The notes below the pieces were generated by a model. It had not been told where the DNA came from. It made no database searches and saw nothing but the letters and a program-made list of their open reading frames with translations. This document shows, one piece after another, positions 1-9,512 of a stretch of 64,000 nt of DNA. This stretch comes from CAYPJE01 sp964410945. Its GTDB lineage: Bacteria; Fidelibacterota; Marinisomatia; Marinisomatales; TCS56. Each line of letters opens with the position of its first letter. Within the stretch, counting starts at the first letter, position 1. The position numbers and the translations under genes are program-made. The DNA lies in assembly GCA_964410945.1 (NCBI GenBank), contig CAYPJE010000013.1, positions 1 through 64,000 on the forward strand, in the 5' to 3' direction.

Positions 1-43
1 GCCGCCAGCGTTCGTCCTGAGCCAGGATCAAACTCTCCATTGT
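1..43 (-). rRNA. rrs: 16S rRNA, 5' end only (partial)
   Basis: The reverse complement of the first bases contains AGAGTTTGATCCTGGCTCAG, the universal 27F site, followed by GACGAACGCTGGCGGC, which is the start of bacterial 16S rRNA. Aligned to E. coli numbering, the A at position 8 of the gene lies at window position 36, so the mature 5' end is near position 43. The rest of the gene lies to the left of the window. It is transcribed leftwards, in the same direction as the TPR protein gene upstream. Confidence 0.95.
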
Positions 44-164
44 ATGTTTGATATTCCTTTTTGTCGACTACGTCTCCTATTGACGTCTGGACCACGCATA
101 CCAAATTTTCAAAAAACTTGCTTGAGAATAAAAACTGCATGAATCATCTCTCACGCAGCCCCGA

Positions 165-194
165 AACTTAGAGACCTTAAACAAACCGAGTCAA
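165..194 (-). promoter_or_regulatory. Possible rRNA operon promoter
   Basis: On the minus strand TTGACT (189-194) is followed after 18 nt by TAAGTT (165-170), about 120 nt upstream of the 16S 5' end. The -35 box fits sigma-70 well and the -10 box poorly (3 of 6). No other convincing box pair is visible in the 44-212 leader, and I do not see a clear boxA antiterminator. The region otherwise holds only the rRNA leader. Confidence 0.28.
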
Positions 195-212
195 TAAATA
201 TGTTGAAAATAT

Positions 213-1130
213 TTAAAAAAATTCCGGTTCGTCCAAACCAACAAACCGGCTGGCCGGATAACGGAGAATAATATAATCAACGTACTTCTGCAAATTGCTG
301 TGATTGGTGCTACTTACACTGGTGACGGTCTTCCAGAAGCTAATACCATAGATCCCTACCCCTGTTATTGCAATCGGTATTGCCACCTTTGGTTCGGTCC
401 AATTCAGGGCTGTAATACCACCAACACCCAGTACCGAAAGGGCCGAAGCGGTCGCTGAAGGCCAGTTCCCTAAATAGGCAAAACCACCACCAGGTATCAG
501 CGCGGTCAATACCGTAATCCAGGTTTTCTTGCGTGGTACGTATCCAACCGATTCAATCGCCTGGTAGATTGGAATAAATTTCCGCGAATATTCCCGGCTC
601 CTGAATCCGACTTCCGCCGATTTGAAGGCCTGCCGGGCGGCCTCCCATTCCATTTTATGGAAATGAATATAACCCCGAAAGGTCAGATCAACCGGATCGG
701 TACTGTTTTCGGTCAATACCAGAACAGTATCATACCGGCCACCTTCCATCTGGTTATTTAATATATAGTGCCAGCTGACGCGTTGCAGATCAGATCCCGG
801 TGGCGCAATTTCCCGTACCCTTCGATAATAATCATCAGCCAGTTCATCGGTCCCGGTCTGCTGGTAACAGCGCGCCACCCTAAAAGTGATCTGTGGCTCC
901 AGGCTGTCACCGGGAAAACGATATAAATATTGAAAATAACCAAGCAGGGCCCGATCATAGTGTTGTTCTTTGTAGAGAAAATTGCAGAAAGCCAATAATT
1001 CGGCTCGCTGGAAAGAGGCATATTCCTGCCATTCCTTCTGCTCCTGTTGAATAGCAAAACTGGGTGTCTGCCCCGGAAGCAGGCTCAACAAGTAAAATAT
1101 GAGTCCAAATCTGATTACTGATTTCAGCAT
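213..1130 (-). CDS. TPR-like membrane-associated protein, secreted N-terminus
   Basis: The protein of about 305 residues starts with a signal-like segment (LKSVIRFGLIFYLLSLLPG). Residues ~45-190 are helical and resemble tetratricopeptide repeats (YDRALLGYFQYLYRFPGDS, ITFRVARCYQQTGTDELADDY, WEAARQAFKSAE). The C-terminal third has two hydrophobic hairpin-forming stretches around an IPGGGFAYLGNWPSA motif, a pattern seen in small-membrane-domain proteins such as the DUF5683/TM2-like group. This suggests a periplasmic TPR scaffold held in a membrane; the function is unknown. A GTG four codons upstream (1142) could also start it; ATG at 1130 is preferred because a GGAA lies 6-10 nt before it. It is the last gene before the rRNA operon. 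Confidence 0.7.
   Translation of the reverse strand: MLKSVIRFGLIFYLLSLLPGQTPSFAIQQEQKEWQEYASFQRAELLAFCNFLYKEQHYDRALLGYFQYLYRFPGDSLEPQITFRVARCYQQTGTDELADDYYRRVREIAPPGSDLQRVSWHYILNNQMEGGRYDTVLVLTENSTDPVDLTFRGYIHFHKMEWEAARQAFKSAEVGFRSREYSRKFIPIYQAIESVGYVPRKKTWITVLTALIPGGGFAYLGNWPSATASALSVLGVGGITALNWTEPKVAIPIAITGVGIYGISFWKTVTSVSSTNHSNLQKYVDYIILRYPASRFVGLDEPEFF
214..249 (-). terminator. Terminator-like hairpin inside the last codons of the TPR gene
   Basis: On the minus strand CCGGTT (244-249) pairs perfectly with AACCGG (224-229) across a 14-nt loop, and the stem is followed by AATTTTTTT (214-222), which ends in the stop codon of the gene. It would separate the TPR gene from the rRNA operon. The stem is only 6 bp, so it is a moderate candidate. 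Confidence 0.45.
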
Positions 1131-1200
1131 TAAAATTTCCACATCATTGTAAACTGATAGATGGAATATACTGTTTTCAAACCATTCCTGAGATTATTAA

Positions 1201-2112
1201 CTATCGCAAATAAACCATTTTTTTTACAATTACCGAATTCCCAGCCCGTAACTCATACAGATATATTCCAGAGGCCACCTGATTTCGGTTACGATCCCGT
1301 CCCTGCCAGATTAGATCGTAATATCCGGGCTGCATTACCTGATTCACCAGCTCAGTCACCGCCTGCCCCAGGATATTGTATATCCTGATTTGGACCAAAC
1401 TCTGCACCGGAACCGAATAGCGGATTTTCGTCCAGGGATTGAACGGATTAGGATAATTTTGATCCAGAGTATAGCGGGACGGCTGCAGAGCCAAATAATC
1501 CGTAGATACGGTAGCGATGGCAATTTTCACGGCTGAGCTGGAATCAGGGTAGGCCGCGGCTGTATTCAGATAGCCCTCCTCCGGATCAAAATTGGCAGTA
1601 ATTACCGATCCGAGCCAAAATTGAATACTGTCCGGGAAAGATGCCGAATCATCCGCAAGGATAAAATTGATGGTCATCAAGGAATCATTACCGGCATCCG
1701 GCTTGATCAAGACTGAATCGAGGCCGTAACCAACAATTTTGGGCCCATTGCCGGTCGGATATCCAGCCAGCAATGCCGGTGTGCTGATATGATCACCATA
1801 ATTCAACTTATCATAGGTCAGAATATTTCCGGCATCATGATGAAGGTTGAATTCAATTCCGTATACCGGATCGTTATTACTGCACAGAATCACAATTGAC
1901 AGCACAGAATCGCTGTTAACGGCTCCCGATACAATATCAAGGCAGGTACCCAACCCAGTGGCAATAACCTTCCCGTAGGCAGGATTAAGCGCCCCATTAT
2001 TCAGACGGATACGGGTATCTACCCGATAGGCGGAATCAGCGGGACAGTCAAACCCAATCAGAATATTGGAAATGGCCACTAACAAAAACAATTTATTGAA
2101 GATCGAGTTCAT
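1201..2112 (-). CDS. Secreted protein with cohesin-like region and T9SS C-terminal sorting domain
   Basis: This 303-residue protein begins with a signal peptide (NSIFNKLFLLVAISNILIG). Residues ~40-190 are beta-rich and contain VYGIEFNLHHDAG and VLIKPDAGNDSLMTINFI, which recall cohesin-like or DUF-type beta sandwiches; that assignment is tentative. The last ~85 residues are a type A sorting domain: YTLDQNYPNPFNPWTKIRYS, then VQIRIYNILGQAV, then SGIYLYELRAGNSVIVKKMVYLR at the end. This predicts T9SS export and surface attachment. It lies 12 nt downstream of the subtilase gene, so the two are probably co-transcribed. Confidence 0.8.
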   Translation of the reverse strand: MNSIFNKLFLLVAISNILIGFDCPADSAYRVDTRIRLNNGALNPAYGKVIATGLGTCLDIVSGAVNSDSVLSIVILCSNNDPVYGIEFNLHHDAGNILTYDKLNYGDHISTPALLAGYPTGNGPKIVGYGLDSVLIKPDAGNDSLMTINFILADDSASFPDSIQFWLGSVITANFDPEEGYLNTAAAYPDSSSAVKIAIATVSTDYLALQPSRYTLDQNYPNPFNPWTKIRYSVPVQSLVQIRIYNILGQAVTELVNQVMQPGYYDLIWQGRDRNRNQVASGIYLYELRAGNSVIVKKMVYLR

Positions 2113-2124
2113 ATATCGACCGGT

Positions 2125-5100
2125 TTATTTGACCAGGGCCAGCTTGCGGGTAATCATCTTTTCTCCGGAACTGACCTGCAGAAGATAGATTCCGGATGAA
2201 ACCTGCCGGCCGAATTGATCCCTTCCATCCCACCTGACCTGATATGTCCCCGGATCGAGATTATCGTTGATCAACCGAGTAATTTTTTGTCCAAGAACAT
2301 TATAAATATTAGCCGAGACAAAATTGCGGTCAGCTACAATAATTTCAAAATTTGTACTGGGATTAAAAGGATTCGGGTAATTGGCACTGACCCGGAATTC
2401 ACTTGGACCGGTATTTACGGATTCTTCGCTACTCAATGGTATCTGGGCATCAGTGTAACAACCCGTACGAAGATAGGAACCACGATATACCTTCCAGCTG
2501 ATAACATCACCTGCCGGTTGCTTATAATCTATTATTTCCAGTCCCAGGGTAGTACCAATCATTATATCAAAATCCCCATCATTATCAACGTCCTGAACGG
2601 CGGGCGAGCTACCAATGGATCCTTCTATCCGCACCGGGAAATTATCAACTGCTGCTCCATCCAGATGATAGGCCACCACATTACCGTTGTTATTGGCACA
2701 GACCACCTCCACCGAACCATCATTATCCAGGTCAGCTACTACCGGAGCGGACTCAACAATATTGCCCTGGGCAACGGGCCAGCCTGCTAATTCCGCCCCA
2801 GCCTGCTGGTCCCAGACATGCAGGTTGGAATCCCAGCCACCCCAGAAAATTTCAGGAATATCGTCACTATTCACATCATGCAAACAAAATCCTCCCCGGA
2901 TATAGTTACCGGTGCTGATGTGATTAACCTGATTACCGTCACTGTCAATAATATGGACACTCTTGTCATCACTGCCAGCCACAATTTCCAGTTTACTGTC
3001 ACCGGCCAGATCGGCCAGCACAGGGGCTACGTTGATCCGGCCACCAGTTGCATAAGGAAATCCAGCCTCGATCGAGTCCGGTCCGGAAACAGCGTAGACA
3101 TTATTGGACCAGGTACCGGCAACAACTTCTATAATTCCATCATTGTCGATATCACCAACAGCCGGTCCGGACATCATTATTTCTCCAATATTGATCGGAT
3201 AACCTTCGACTGCACTACTGTCATGATGGATGGCATAGATATGACCGCCCTGCCCGGTGGGTAAAATATCGGCCGTGCAGAAAATGATCTCAAAATCATC
3301 ATCGCCATCCAGATCGGCCAGAGCGGCCGAACCGAATATTTCGCCGATCGACGGGTAAACCAAATCAATTGTACCATCGGTATTAACAATATACAGGTTC
3401 TTATCCCGTGATCCATAAACCAGTTCCAGATCGCCATCACCTTCCAGGTCGGCGATGGCCGGACTGCCGCTGATCTGATTTCCGGCCATTAACGGAAAAC
3501 CGGTACTGGGAACACCTTCGGGTGTAATGCTATAAAAATTAAAGTTACTGGATCCGAAACAAATTTCCAGCAGGCCATCCCCATCATCATCAAAAGCCAG
3601 TGGTGACGATTCCACGGCAGCGCCAATATTGAACGGAAAATCAGGCTGATTCAGGCTCAGAGTAATTATAATATCATCTTCCATGGCATGATACTCCGAC
3701 CCGATACTCACATAGAAAGTAACCGTCAGTTCAACATCACCAAGATCGGCGGAGGCATCAGCACTGAGCTGGAACGGATCGAACAATTCCACCGTAGTCT
3801 CTCCGGCTGCTATATCGCTGGTATAATTAATCTGGGGATCGGTTATTGTTATCCGGCCATCGGAAGAGGTCAGTACAGCCATTACACCGGAGGCTGTAGC
3901 CCAGCCTTCCTCGTTGTACACAACCGGTTTCAGATTGATCGATTCTCCGGGATTGAAAACACCGTCACCGTCGCTGTCCCCGCTTATATTAGCTTCCTGA
4001 ACTACCAGGTTGGGGTAAATATCCCCGGCAATAGCCTTGAAGACATTCAAGCGGCCGGAACCCAGCATACCGGTCATACTTTCGGAATGGGGGGCCGTAT
4101 CATCGTAATTATAGACTGAGCAGGTACGGTCCATATCATCGTAAACATCGGTGGTATTTATGATCCGGTCGATCACCCATTCCTTGGAATTCTCCGGGAA
4201 ACGTGACCACAACAAACCAACCGCCCCGGCCACAATCGGTGAGGAGAAGGACGTCCCCCCTACGCTGGCATAACTGCCACCGTCATAGGTCGTCAACACC
4301 GATTCACCCGGCGCTGCCAGGTCAACGGTCGTCCCACCGGTAGCCCAACAGTTGAAGCGATCCCCCTGTCCGTTAGCGGTAACAGAAATCACATCATTAT
4401 AACCAGAGGGGTAATGGGCATCCAGATTCATGTAACCTGTTTCCTCGTTACCGTTGCCTGATGAGGCCACCACAATGGCTCCATAGGTATCAAAAGCAAC
4501 GTCAATCACTGACTGTCCGCCACCGCCGGATCCGAATCCGCCCCAGCTGCAGTTGATTACATCGGCGCCGGCCTGGGCGGCATACAGGATTCCATCGTAG
4601 GCTCCGGTCAGGGAACCATCGGTGTCATCAGCAATTTTGACTGGTATCAGGGTCAGGCCCCAACCCACGGAAGCAACCCCCAGGCTATTGTTGGTCATGC
4701 TGGCAACACAGCCGGCCACGCCGGTCCCGTGCCAGGGGGCATCACCAACCGTGTTGGTCTGGGGATCATTATCATTTTCGGCGGTATCCCAGCCGATCAA
4801 ATCATCGATCTTTCCATTTCCGTCATCATCGACACCATTTCGATCATAAGGATCCATAGCATATTGCCCGGCGAAACTGATCAGGGTCGTACCATCCCCG
4901 TTAGCATCTTCACCCAGGTTCTGCCAGATATTGCCGACCAGGTCGGGGTGGTCCCAGTCCACACCGGTATCCACGATACCAACCTTAATTTCCCGATTCT
5001 CCGCCTTACCCGGTATAGCCCCGCCATTGATATCCCAGATATCCCAAGCCTGATCAGCCTTGACATTAGGCAGTGCCCATTGGCTGCTGAAATAGGTATC

Positions 5101-5478
5101 GTTGGGTTCATACGAGGGCTTCAGGACTGGTAGCAGTTCAGCCGACTTGATCATTTCATTGGCAAAACAAATATCCCTGATGCTTTCGAGATTACTGCGT
5201 GCTGCACCGAACTCGATCACATAATAGCGGTTAAGGTAAATTTCTCCGGTGTGGTCCCCGGGCCGGGCCGACGGCAGCCAGCGCCGGATCGATACGGCGC
5301 CGGTTTTTTCCAGCAGTTCATTAATCCCTGGATTATCGGTTATTATCTTATTCGCCGCCGGTTTAATATCAGGTATCGGCTGGGAATTGTCAAGATAAAC
5401 CAGCAGGCGGTCCTGGTGAAAATCGGCATTGGCCAACAGGATTGAGACGGTTGCCAGAATAAATACAAGTCTGTTCAT
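2125..5478 (-). CDS. Secreted S8 subtilisin-like peptidase with FG-GAP/VCBS repeats and T9SS sorting domain
   Basis: This is a serine endopeptidase predicted to act at the cell surface or outside. The triad is visible (numbering from the upstream ATG at 5514): Asp182 in VGIVDTGVDWDHPDL, His262 in WHGTGVAG and Ser422 in GGTSFSSPIVAGA; Asn of SSGNGNE forms the oxyanion hole. An Asp-rich segment around residues 220-250 (DRNGVDDDGNGKIDD) may bind calcium. Residues ~630-1020 repeat a pattern like PAIADLEGDGDLELVYGS about seven times, as in FG-GAP/VCBS propeller blades. The end carries NYPNPFNPSTNFEI and SGIYLLQVSSGEKMITRKLALVK, a type A sorting domain. The second ATG (5478) is chosen because it begins a clean signal peptide (MNRLVFILATVSILLANA). 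The N-terminal ~120 residues after it look like a propeptide. Confidence 0.93.
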   Translation of the reverse strand: MNRLVFILATVSILLANADFHQDRLLVYLDNSQPIPDIKPAANKIITDNPGINELLEKTGAVSIRRWLPSARPGDHTGEIYLNRYYVIEFGAARSNLESIRDICFANEMIKSAELLPVLKPSYEPNDTYFSSQWALPNVKADQAWDIWDINGGAIPGKAENREIKVGIVDTGVDWDHPDLVGNIWQNLGEDANGDGTTLISFAGQYAMDPYDRNGVDDDGNGKIDDLIGWDTAENDNDPQTNTVGDAPWHGTGVAGCVASMTNNSLGVASVGWGLTLIPVKIADDTDGSLTGAYDGILYAAQAGADVINCSWGGFGSGGGGQSVIDVAFDTYGAIVVASSGNGNEETGYMNLDAHYPSGYNDVISVTANGQGDRFNCWATGGTTVDLAAPGESVLTTYDGGSYASVGGTSFSSPIVAGAVGLLWSRFPENSKEWVIDRIINTTDVYDDMDRTCSVYNYDDTAPHSESMTGMLGSGRLNVFKAIAGDIYPNLVVQEANISGDSDGDGVFNPGESINLKPVVYNEEGWATASGVMAVLTSSDGRITITDPQINYTSDIAAGETTVELFDPFQLSADASADLGDVELTVTFYVSIGSEYHAMEDDIIITLSLNQPDFPFNIGAAVESSPLAFDDDGDGLLEICFGSSNFNFYSITPEGVPSTGFPLMAGNQISGSPAIADLEGDGDLELVYGSRDKNLYIVNTDGTIDLVYPSIGEIFGSAALADLDGDDDFEIIFCTADILPTGQGGHIYAIHHDSSAVEGYPINIGEIMMSGPAVGDIDNDGIIEVVAGTWSNNVYAVSGPDSIEAGFPYATGGRINVAPVLADLAGDSKLEIVAGSDDKSVHIIDSDGNQVNHISTGNYIRGGFCLHDVNSDDIPEIFWGGWDSNLHVWDQQAGAELAGWPVAQGNIVESAPVVADLDNDGSVEVVCANNNGNVVAYHLDGAAVDNFPVRIEGSIGSSPAVQDVDNDGDFDIMIGTTLGLEIIDYKQPAGDVISWKVYRGSYLRTGCYTDAQIPLSSEESVNTGPSEFRVSANYPNPFNPSTNFEIIVADRNFVSANIYNVLGQKITRLINDNLDPGTYQVRWDGRDQFGRQVSSGIYLLQVSSGEKMITRKLALVK

Positions 5479-5522
5479 GATTTTTCTTTCATTCAAATTG
5501 ATCAAATTAATCATTCAGTATT

Positions 5523-8357
5523 CTATTTTATTAACATCAATTTTCTGGTAGCCGAAAACAGCGTCCGGCCGCTATCATTGACATGCAGGGTATAGAAATA
5601 GATACCCGAAGCAAGATTCCGGCCCGGCAGACGATATGAATACTGGCCGGCTCCCAGGCTGGCATCGATCATCCGGTTGACCACCTGCCCTTTTATATTA
5701 TACAGGATGAGGTCAACCTTTCCGGCCTGTGGCAGGGAAAATTCAATCACTGTTTCCGGATTGAAAGGATTGGGATAATTCTGGGCCAGTGAAAACTGAT
5801 CCGGTACAACCGGTTCCAGCCAATCCTCATCGACACCCACCGTTGAAGCTGAGTCGAGGTCAACCCTGATCATCAAGGCACCATTAAGCTGGCTGCTGAG
5901 GGCTTCCCAGGCAGTTCCCAGATTAAAATAACTGTTATCCGGGGGTGATTCGGTATCAATACCAAGTGCCGGAGTCGTGCTGTTCTCCTGCCAACCGATA
6001 TAAATGCTCCCCTCATCCACAATAATGTTCTGAACAGCTACATCCTTTATATTCCACCCCTGTACCAGCTGAATAGGAGAGGCAATCCCTAATACGGTCC
6101 CCGGTTCCTGATCTGTGCCATCATCATCCCAGGTATAGGCAAACGCCATTCCCCCGGTTTCACCAGGAACAAAATATTTAACACGGACCAGCTTGGCCGG
6201 GTAGCTCAACGGGGTAAATTTTACCGCCAGATAAGAACCATCACCGAAATGTGTACTTACATTGGATGTTCCGTCATCATAGGCCAGCTCATAAATTGTT
6301 GCCGCTTCGGGGGTAACACAAACAGCAGTTGACGGTTCACTCTCCACGTCATCATACAGGGCGGTCACCTGATAACAGTATTGGGTACCATTCACGACTG
6401 TATTATCAATGAAACCGGTTGATCCGATATCATTACCAGCCGTTAATAATGAATAAGTTGAAACACCTTCTTTCCGGTAAATATTGTAACGGGCCGTATA
6501 TCCACCAATACTGGTAATGCTGGCCCTGATCAGCCACTCGCCATCGGGCAAATTATTAGTACCTCCGCCCTGATATTCTTCCCAGACGCCATTAGATGCT
6601 ATCCAGGATTGGGTGCTGGGAACAGCAGTAATATCCAGGGGTGTATAGGTGTTACTGTCAATCGAAGTGGCAATGACAAAATCACTGTTGAAATCCCAGT
6701 TACTGACCGCGAATGAATTCCAGGTCTGAGCGGTGATATTCACTTCAATTTCATAATCCGGTTCACTTTTCGGTACACCACCTGACAGGTCGAATCCGGC
6801 AACCGTTATCAGATCATTATCGTTAGCAAAGATATGAATGGTGTCGATCCGGGTTGATTCCACACCATAAGGCATGTCGAAAACGGTGCCCGAAAATCCG
6901 GTGACACCTCCGATTGAATTACCGCTTATATTACCGTTATCGTAACTGATCAGTCCATTAAACCAGGTCGTACTGGCATCATCCCAGGTCAGGTTTACCT
7001 CGGAATCGCCCGGCTCAGCTTCCAGGTTGGCAACTACCGGAGGGTCGTCTTTCAGATCGACGCTCCACACATGCAGGTCGTCGATAAACAAGCCGAGACC
7101 ATTGCCGCCGTCATTATCATCGTCCAGCCGGGCCTGCCAGCGGATACGGATCGGTTTTCCGGCATATTCGGTCAGTTCCAGTTGGGCATTTCCATTGAAA
7201 GGATCGCCCGGTTCATAAATCTGCCAGCCCAGGTCGGACGCTCCCGGCCGGGTTATATCGCCATAATCATAGAATACTTCCTCCCAGAGATAAATCTCCG
7301 AACCGGGAATCATTACCATCGAGTCATCGGCATTATCAAACAGTAATGTGTCACCTTGGTCATTACTGACAAAAATCTCATCAACCTGAAATCCGGTATA
7401 GGGATCACCATCCGCGGTCGAACTGCCCACGTCAGTACCCATATAGAAGCGTAGTTTAACGGTCTGGCCGGAATAGGCACTTAAATCGAAGCTGGCATCA
7501 ACCCAACCGTTATTTAAAATGGGAGAAGTACCGCCCCAGCCAGGGATATCACAAGCCTCGCCATTGGATTTCCAGCCAAAACAGCTGGTGGAATTATAAG
7601 CCGGTGTCCCGGTTAACACCTGCCAGCTGGCACCATCATCGTTGGAAATCCGGACATTGGCTGCATCCCATCCATCCACCAGACAGCCGCCCACATCATA
7701 TGAGGCACCGCTGAAACCTTCCAGATTATACCTTATTTGGGCTGTCAGAACCGGATTGACTCCACTCACGGTGAAGGCCGGGGATTCCAGGGTCTGAAGC
7801 CAGTTATTGTCATAACCTTCGATGACCGGATCGCCACACCACCAGGATTGTCCTTCGAAAGCATTCCAGGTAGACCGATGGAAAAACAGTGGGATTTCAT
7901 CCTCATTGGTGACGGCAACACGATAGTAATCTTCCAGAGAATTATCATTGTTTCCATCAAAATCGGGCAGGTTGCACCACAGGGCAAAGCTGAATTTGAT
8001 TACTTCATTTTCGCCGGTTAATTCGGGTAGATCAATCGTGGGTGAAACCAGGTTCAGGTCCCGGTCAAAATTATCATCATCCACATTGAAGCTGTGAGCA
8101 GGACTGTAGCTGCTTAATTGTGATTTATTCCAGCCCGAATCACCAGACCATTCGTCAGTGTTACCCTCCAGGTCATCGAACCAGACTGTAACAGTATCCA
8201 GCGCCAAAGACCGGTATAAATTTCGGCTGACTGGTGCATAATTTGTGGATTTCGATAATTGCCGGAATGAGAGCTTTCCAATTTTTTGGGGTGTATAATC
8301 GCCAGCCGACAAAAAAATACCACACAGGACAACAACAATAATGTGATTCAGTTTCAT
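5523..8357 (-). CDS. Large secreted protein with jelly-roll and Fn3-like domains and T9SS sorting domain
   Basis: The 944-residue protein has a signal peptide (KLNHIIVVVLCGIFLSAG). Residues ~55-440 hold two similar beta-sandwich units of the kind found beside M6/immune-inhibitor-A peptidases and MAM-like domains (FDDLEGNTDEWSGDSGW, VKLRFYMGTDVGSS, FQVDEIFVS; later IRIRWQARLDDDNDGGNGLGLFIDDLHV). A fibronectin-III-like unit follows (VANLEAEPGDSEVNLTWDDAS, completed near YNIYRKEG...YCYQVTALYDDVESEPS). The end is a type A sorting domain (QNYPNPFNPETVIEFSLP ... KLMLIK). No catalytic motif is seen, so an adhesive or substrate-binding role is plausible. It is the first of three cargo genes read leftwards; its stop lies 8-45 nt before the subtilase start. 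Confidence 0.82.
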   Translation of the reverse strand: MKLNHIIVVVLCGIFLSAGDYTPQKIGKLSFRQLSKSTNYAPVSRNLYRSLALDTVTVWFDDLEGNTDEWSGDSGWNKSQLSSYSPAHSFNVDDDNFDRDLNLVSPTIDLPELTGENEVIKFSFALWCNLPDFDGNNDNSLEDYYRVAVTNEDEIPLFFHRSTWNAFEGQSWWCGDPVIEGYDNNWLQTLESPAFTVSGVNPVLTAQIRYNLEGFSGASYDVGGCLVDGWDAANVRISNDDGASWQVLTGTPAYNSTSCFGWKSNGEACDIPGWGGTSPILNNGWVDASFDLSAYSGQTVKLRFYMGTDVGSSTADGDPYTGFQVDEIFVSNDQGDTLLFDNADDSMVMIPGSEIYLWEEVFYDYGDITRPGASDLGWQIYEPGDPFNGNAQLELTEYAGKPIRIRWQARLDDDNDGGNGLGLFIDDLHVWSVDLKDDPPVVANLEAEPGDSEVNLTWDDASTTWFNGLISYDNGNISGNSIGGVTGFSGTVFDMPYGVESTRIDTIHIFANDNDLITVAGFDLSGGVPKSEPDYEIEVNITAQTWNSFAVSNWDFNSDFVIATSIDSNTYTPLDITAVPSTQSWIASNGVWEEYQGGGTNNLPDGEWLIRASITSIGGYTARYNIYRKEGVSTYSLLTAGNDIGSTGFIDNTVVNGTQYCYQVTALYDDVESEPSTAVCVTPEAATIYELAYDDGTSNVSTHFGDGSYLAVKFTPLSYPAKLVRVKYFVPGETGGMAFAYTWDDDGTDQEPGTVLGIASPIQLVQGWNIKDVAVQNIIVDEGSIYIGWQENSTTPALGIDTESPPDNSYFNLGTAWEALSSQLNGALMIRVDLDSASTVGVDEDWLEPVVPDQFSLAQNYPNPFNPETVIEFSLPQAGKVDLILYNIKGQVVNRMIDASLGAGQYSYRLPGRNLASGIYFYTLHVNDSGRTLFSATRKLMLIK

Positions 8358-8489
8358 TCAATTTACCCAAATAGTTATCTTTACAACGAAGCAATTACAG
8401 GCTCTGCCACCTGTTAATTTATTATGATCGCCCGGGTATTGAAATATTTTCGCTCACATAACAGGAAACCCGACACCAGAATAGAAATA

Positions 8490-9512
8490 TCAGTAACTGA
8501 GGGCGATCGAAAACTGGTGAATTGGTTTTAGCACACCATAATCTACATAAGCGTAATCGGTCTTCAGACCAAGTCTTCCCAGACGAAACATTAATCCGGC
8601 TCCCACTCCCAGCTCAGCTGTATCATGTCCCAGAAAGTAACCTACTCGCAGGAAGGCCAGTTCGTTATAGGCATATTCCAGCCCGGCATTGCCATAAAGT
8701 GAATAATCGGCTGAACGAATTCCATCAATGGCCAGTGTCAGGCGTTGTGACTGGAGGGCTAAAAAGCTGCTTTGTGGGCCAACCAACTCATTCTTAATTC
8801 CTACCCGCATCACCAGCGGCAGATTGAATTCCTCGGTTATTCGTGCCAATCGCTCATCGGCAATCAGGGTGTCGGGAACTACATTCTCCAGACCTTCACC
8901 ATGAAATTCCACTGCTGGGCCCAGGTTGCTGACACTCATTCCGATTACCGTCCCAAACAGCGGGCTGCGGTAGAGAAGCCCTAAATCCAGGGCCAGAGTC
9001 TGCATCGTGGTTGTATAAATATCTTCGCGGATATAATCGATGTCAAAACCCAGCTTGACCGTTTCACTGATCGACCGGGCATAGGCGGTCCGAAAAGCGA
9101 TGGTGTTGACACTGAACGATTCGCCGGTACCCTCCGGGTAATATGTGTTGGTCACTTTCATGTCACCCGAGTTCAGAAAAAACAGGTTGAATCCGAAATA
9201 ATCAGCCGGAGATAATTTTGTCCCGTAGGCAATCATATTGTGAGTGATACCGGCCAGGTAATTGGTTTTTGTGAAATATATTTCCGATCCTTCCAGCAGT
9301 GCTATACCAGCGGGATTATATGACAGGTCGGCTACACCACTGGCATTGGCAACAATGGCACCACCCATCGAGTTGGCCCGGGTGCTGGTTCCGATTTTCA
9401 GCCAGTTACCAACCCTGGTAGCCGCATTATCATCGGCGGTTGGCAGCGACCCGTATTGGGCAGTCAATAACTGTAACAGTATAATTCCGGAAATCCAATT
9501 AATCCGCTTCAT
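8490..9512 (-). CDS. PorV/PorQ-family outer-membrane protein (second copy)
   Basis: The protein of 340 residues has a signal peptide (MKRINWISGIILLQLLTAQ) and the features of the PorV/PorQ family: an early ANSMGGAIVANASGVADLSYNPAGIALL block, alternating barrel strands, and a C-terminal aromatic strand (HQFSIALSY). PorV is the T9SS shuttle that receives cargo C-terminal domains at the outer membrane; PorQ-type homologues are less understood. The ATG at 9512 overlaps the stop of the preceding gene as ATGA, and GGTGG 4 nt upstream serves as ribosome-binding site, so translation is probably coupled. It is clearly paralogous to the gene at 11726-12766 (shared GNWLKI/ANWLKLETDVRSIGMGG, KTNYLAGI/KVNYLAGINH, VSNFGP). 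Longer upstream starts would lie inside the preceding gene and lack a signal peptide. Confidence 0.86.
   Translation of the reverse strand: MKRINWISGIILLQLLTAQYGSLPTADDNAATRVGNWLKIGTSTRANSMGGAIVANASGVADLSYNPAGIALLEGSEIYFTKTNYLAGITHNMIAYGTKLSPADYFGFNLFFLNSGDMKVTNTYYPEGTGESFSVNTIAFRTAYARSISETVKLGFDIDYIREDIYTTTMQTLALDLGLLYRSPLFGTVIGMSVSNLGPAVEFHGEGLENVVPDTLIADERLARITEEFNLPLVMRVGIKNELVGPQSSFLALQSQRLTLAIDGIRSADYSLYGNAGLEYAYNELAFLRVGYFLGHDTAELGVGAGLMFRLGRLGLKTDYAYVDYGVLKPIHQFSIALSY

Noticed and set aside
1161..1388. Open frames of 60-170 codons opposite to the secreted-protein genes (this one and many like it)
   Set aside because: They are shadows of the real genes: no ribosome-binding site, unnatural composition, and full overlap with well-supported proteins.
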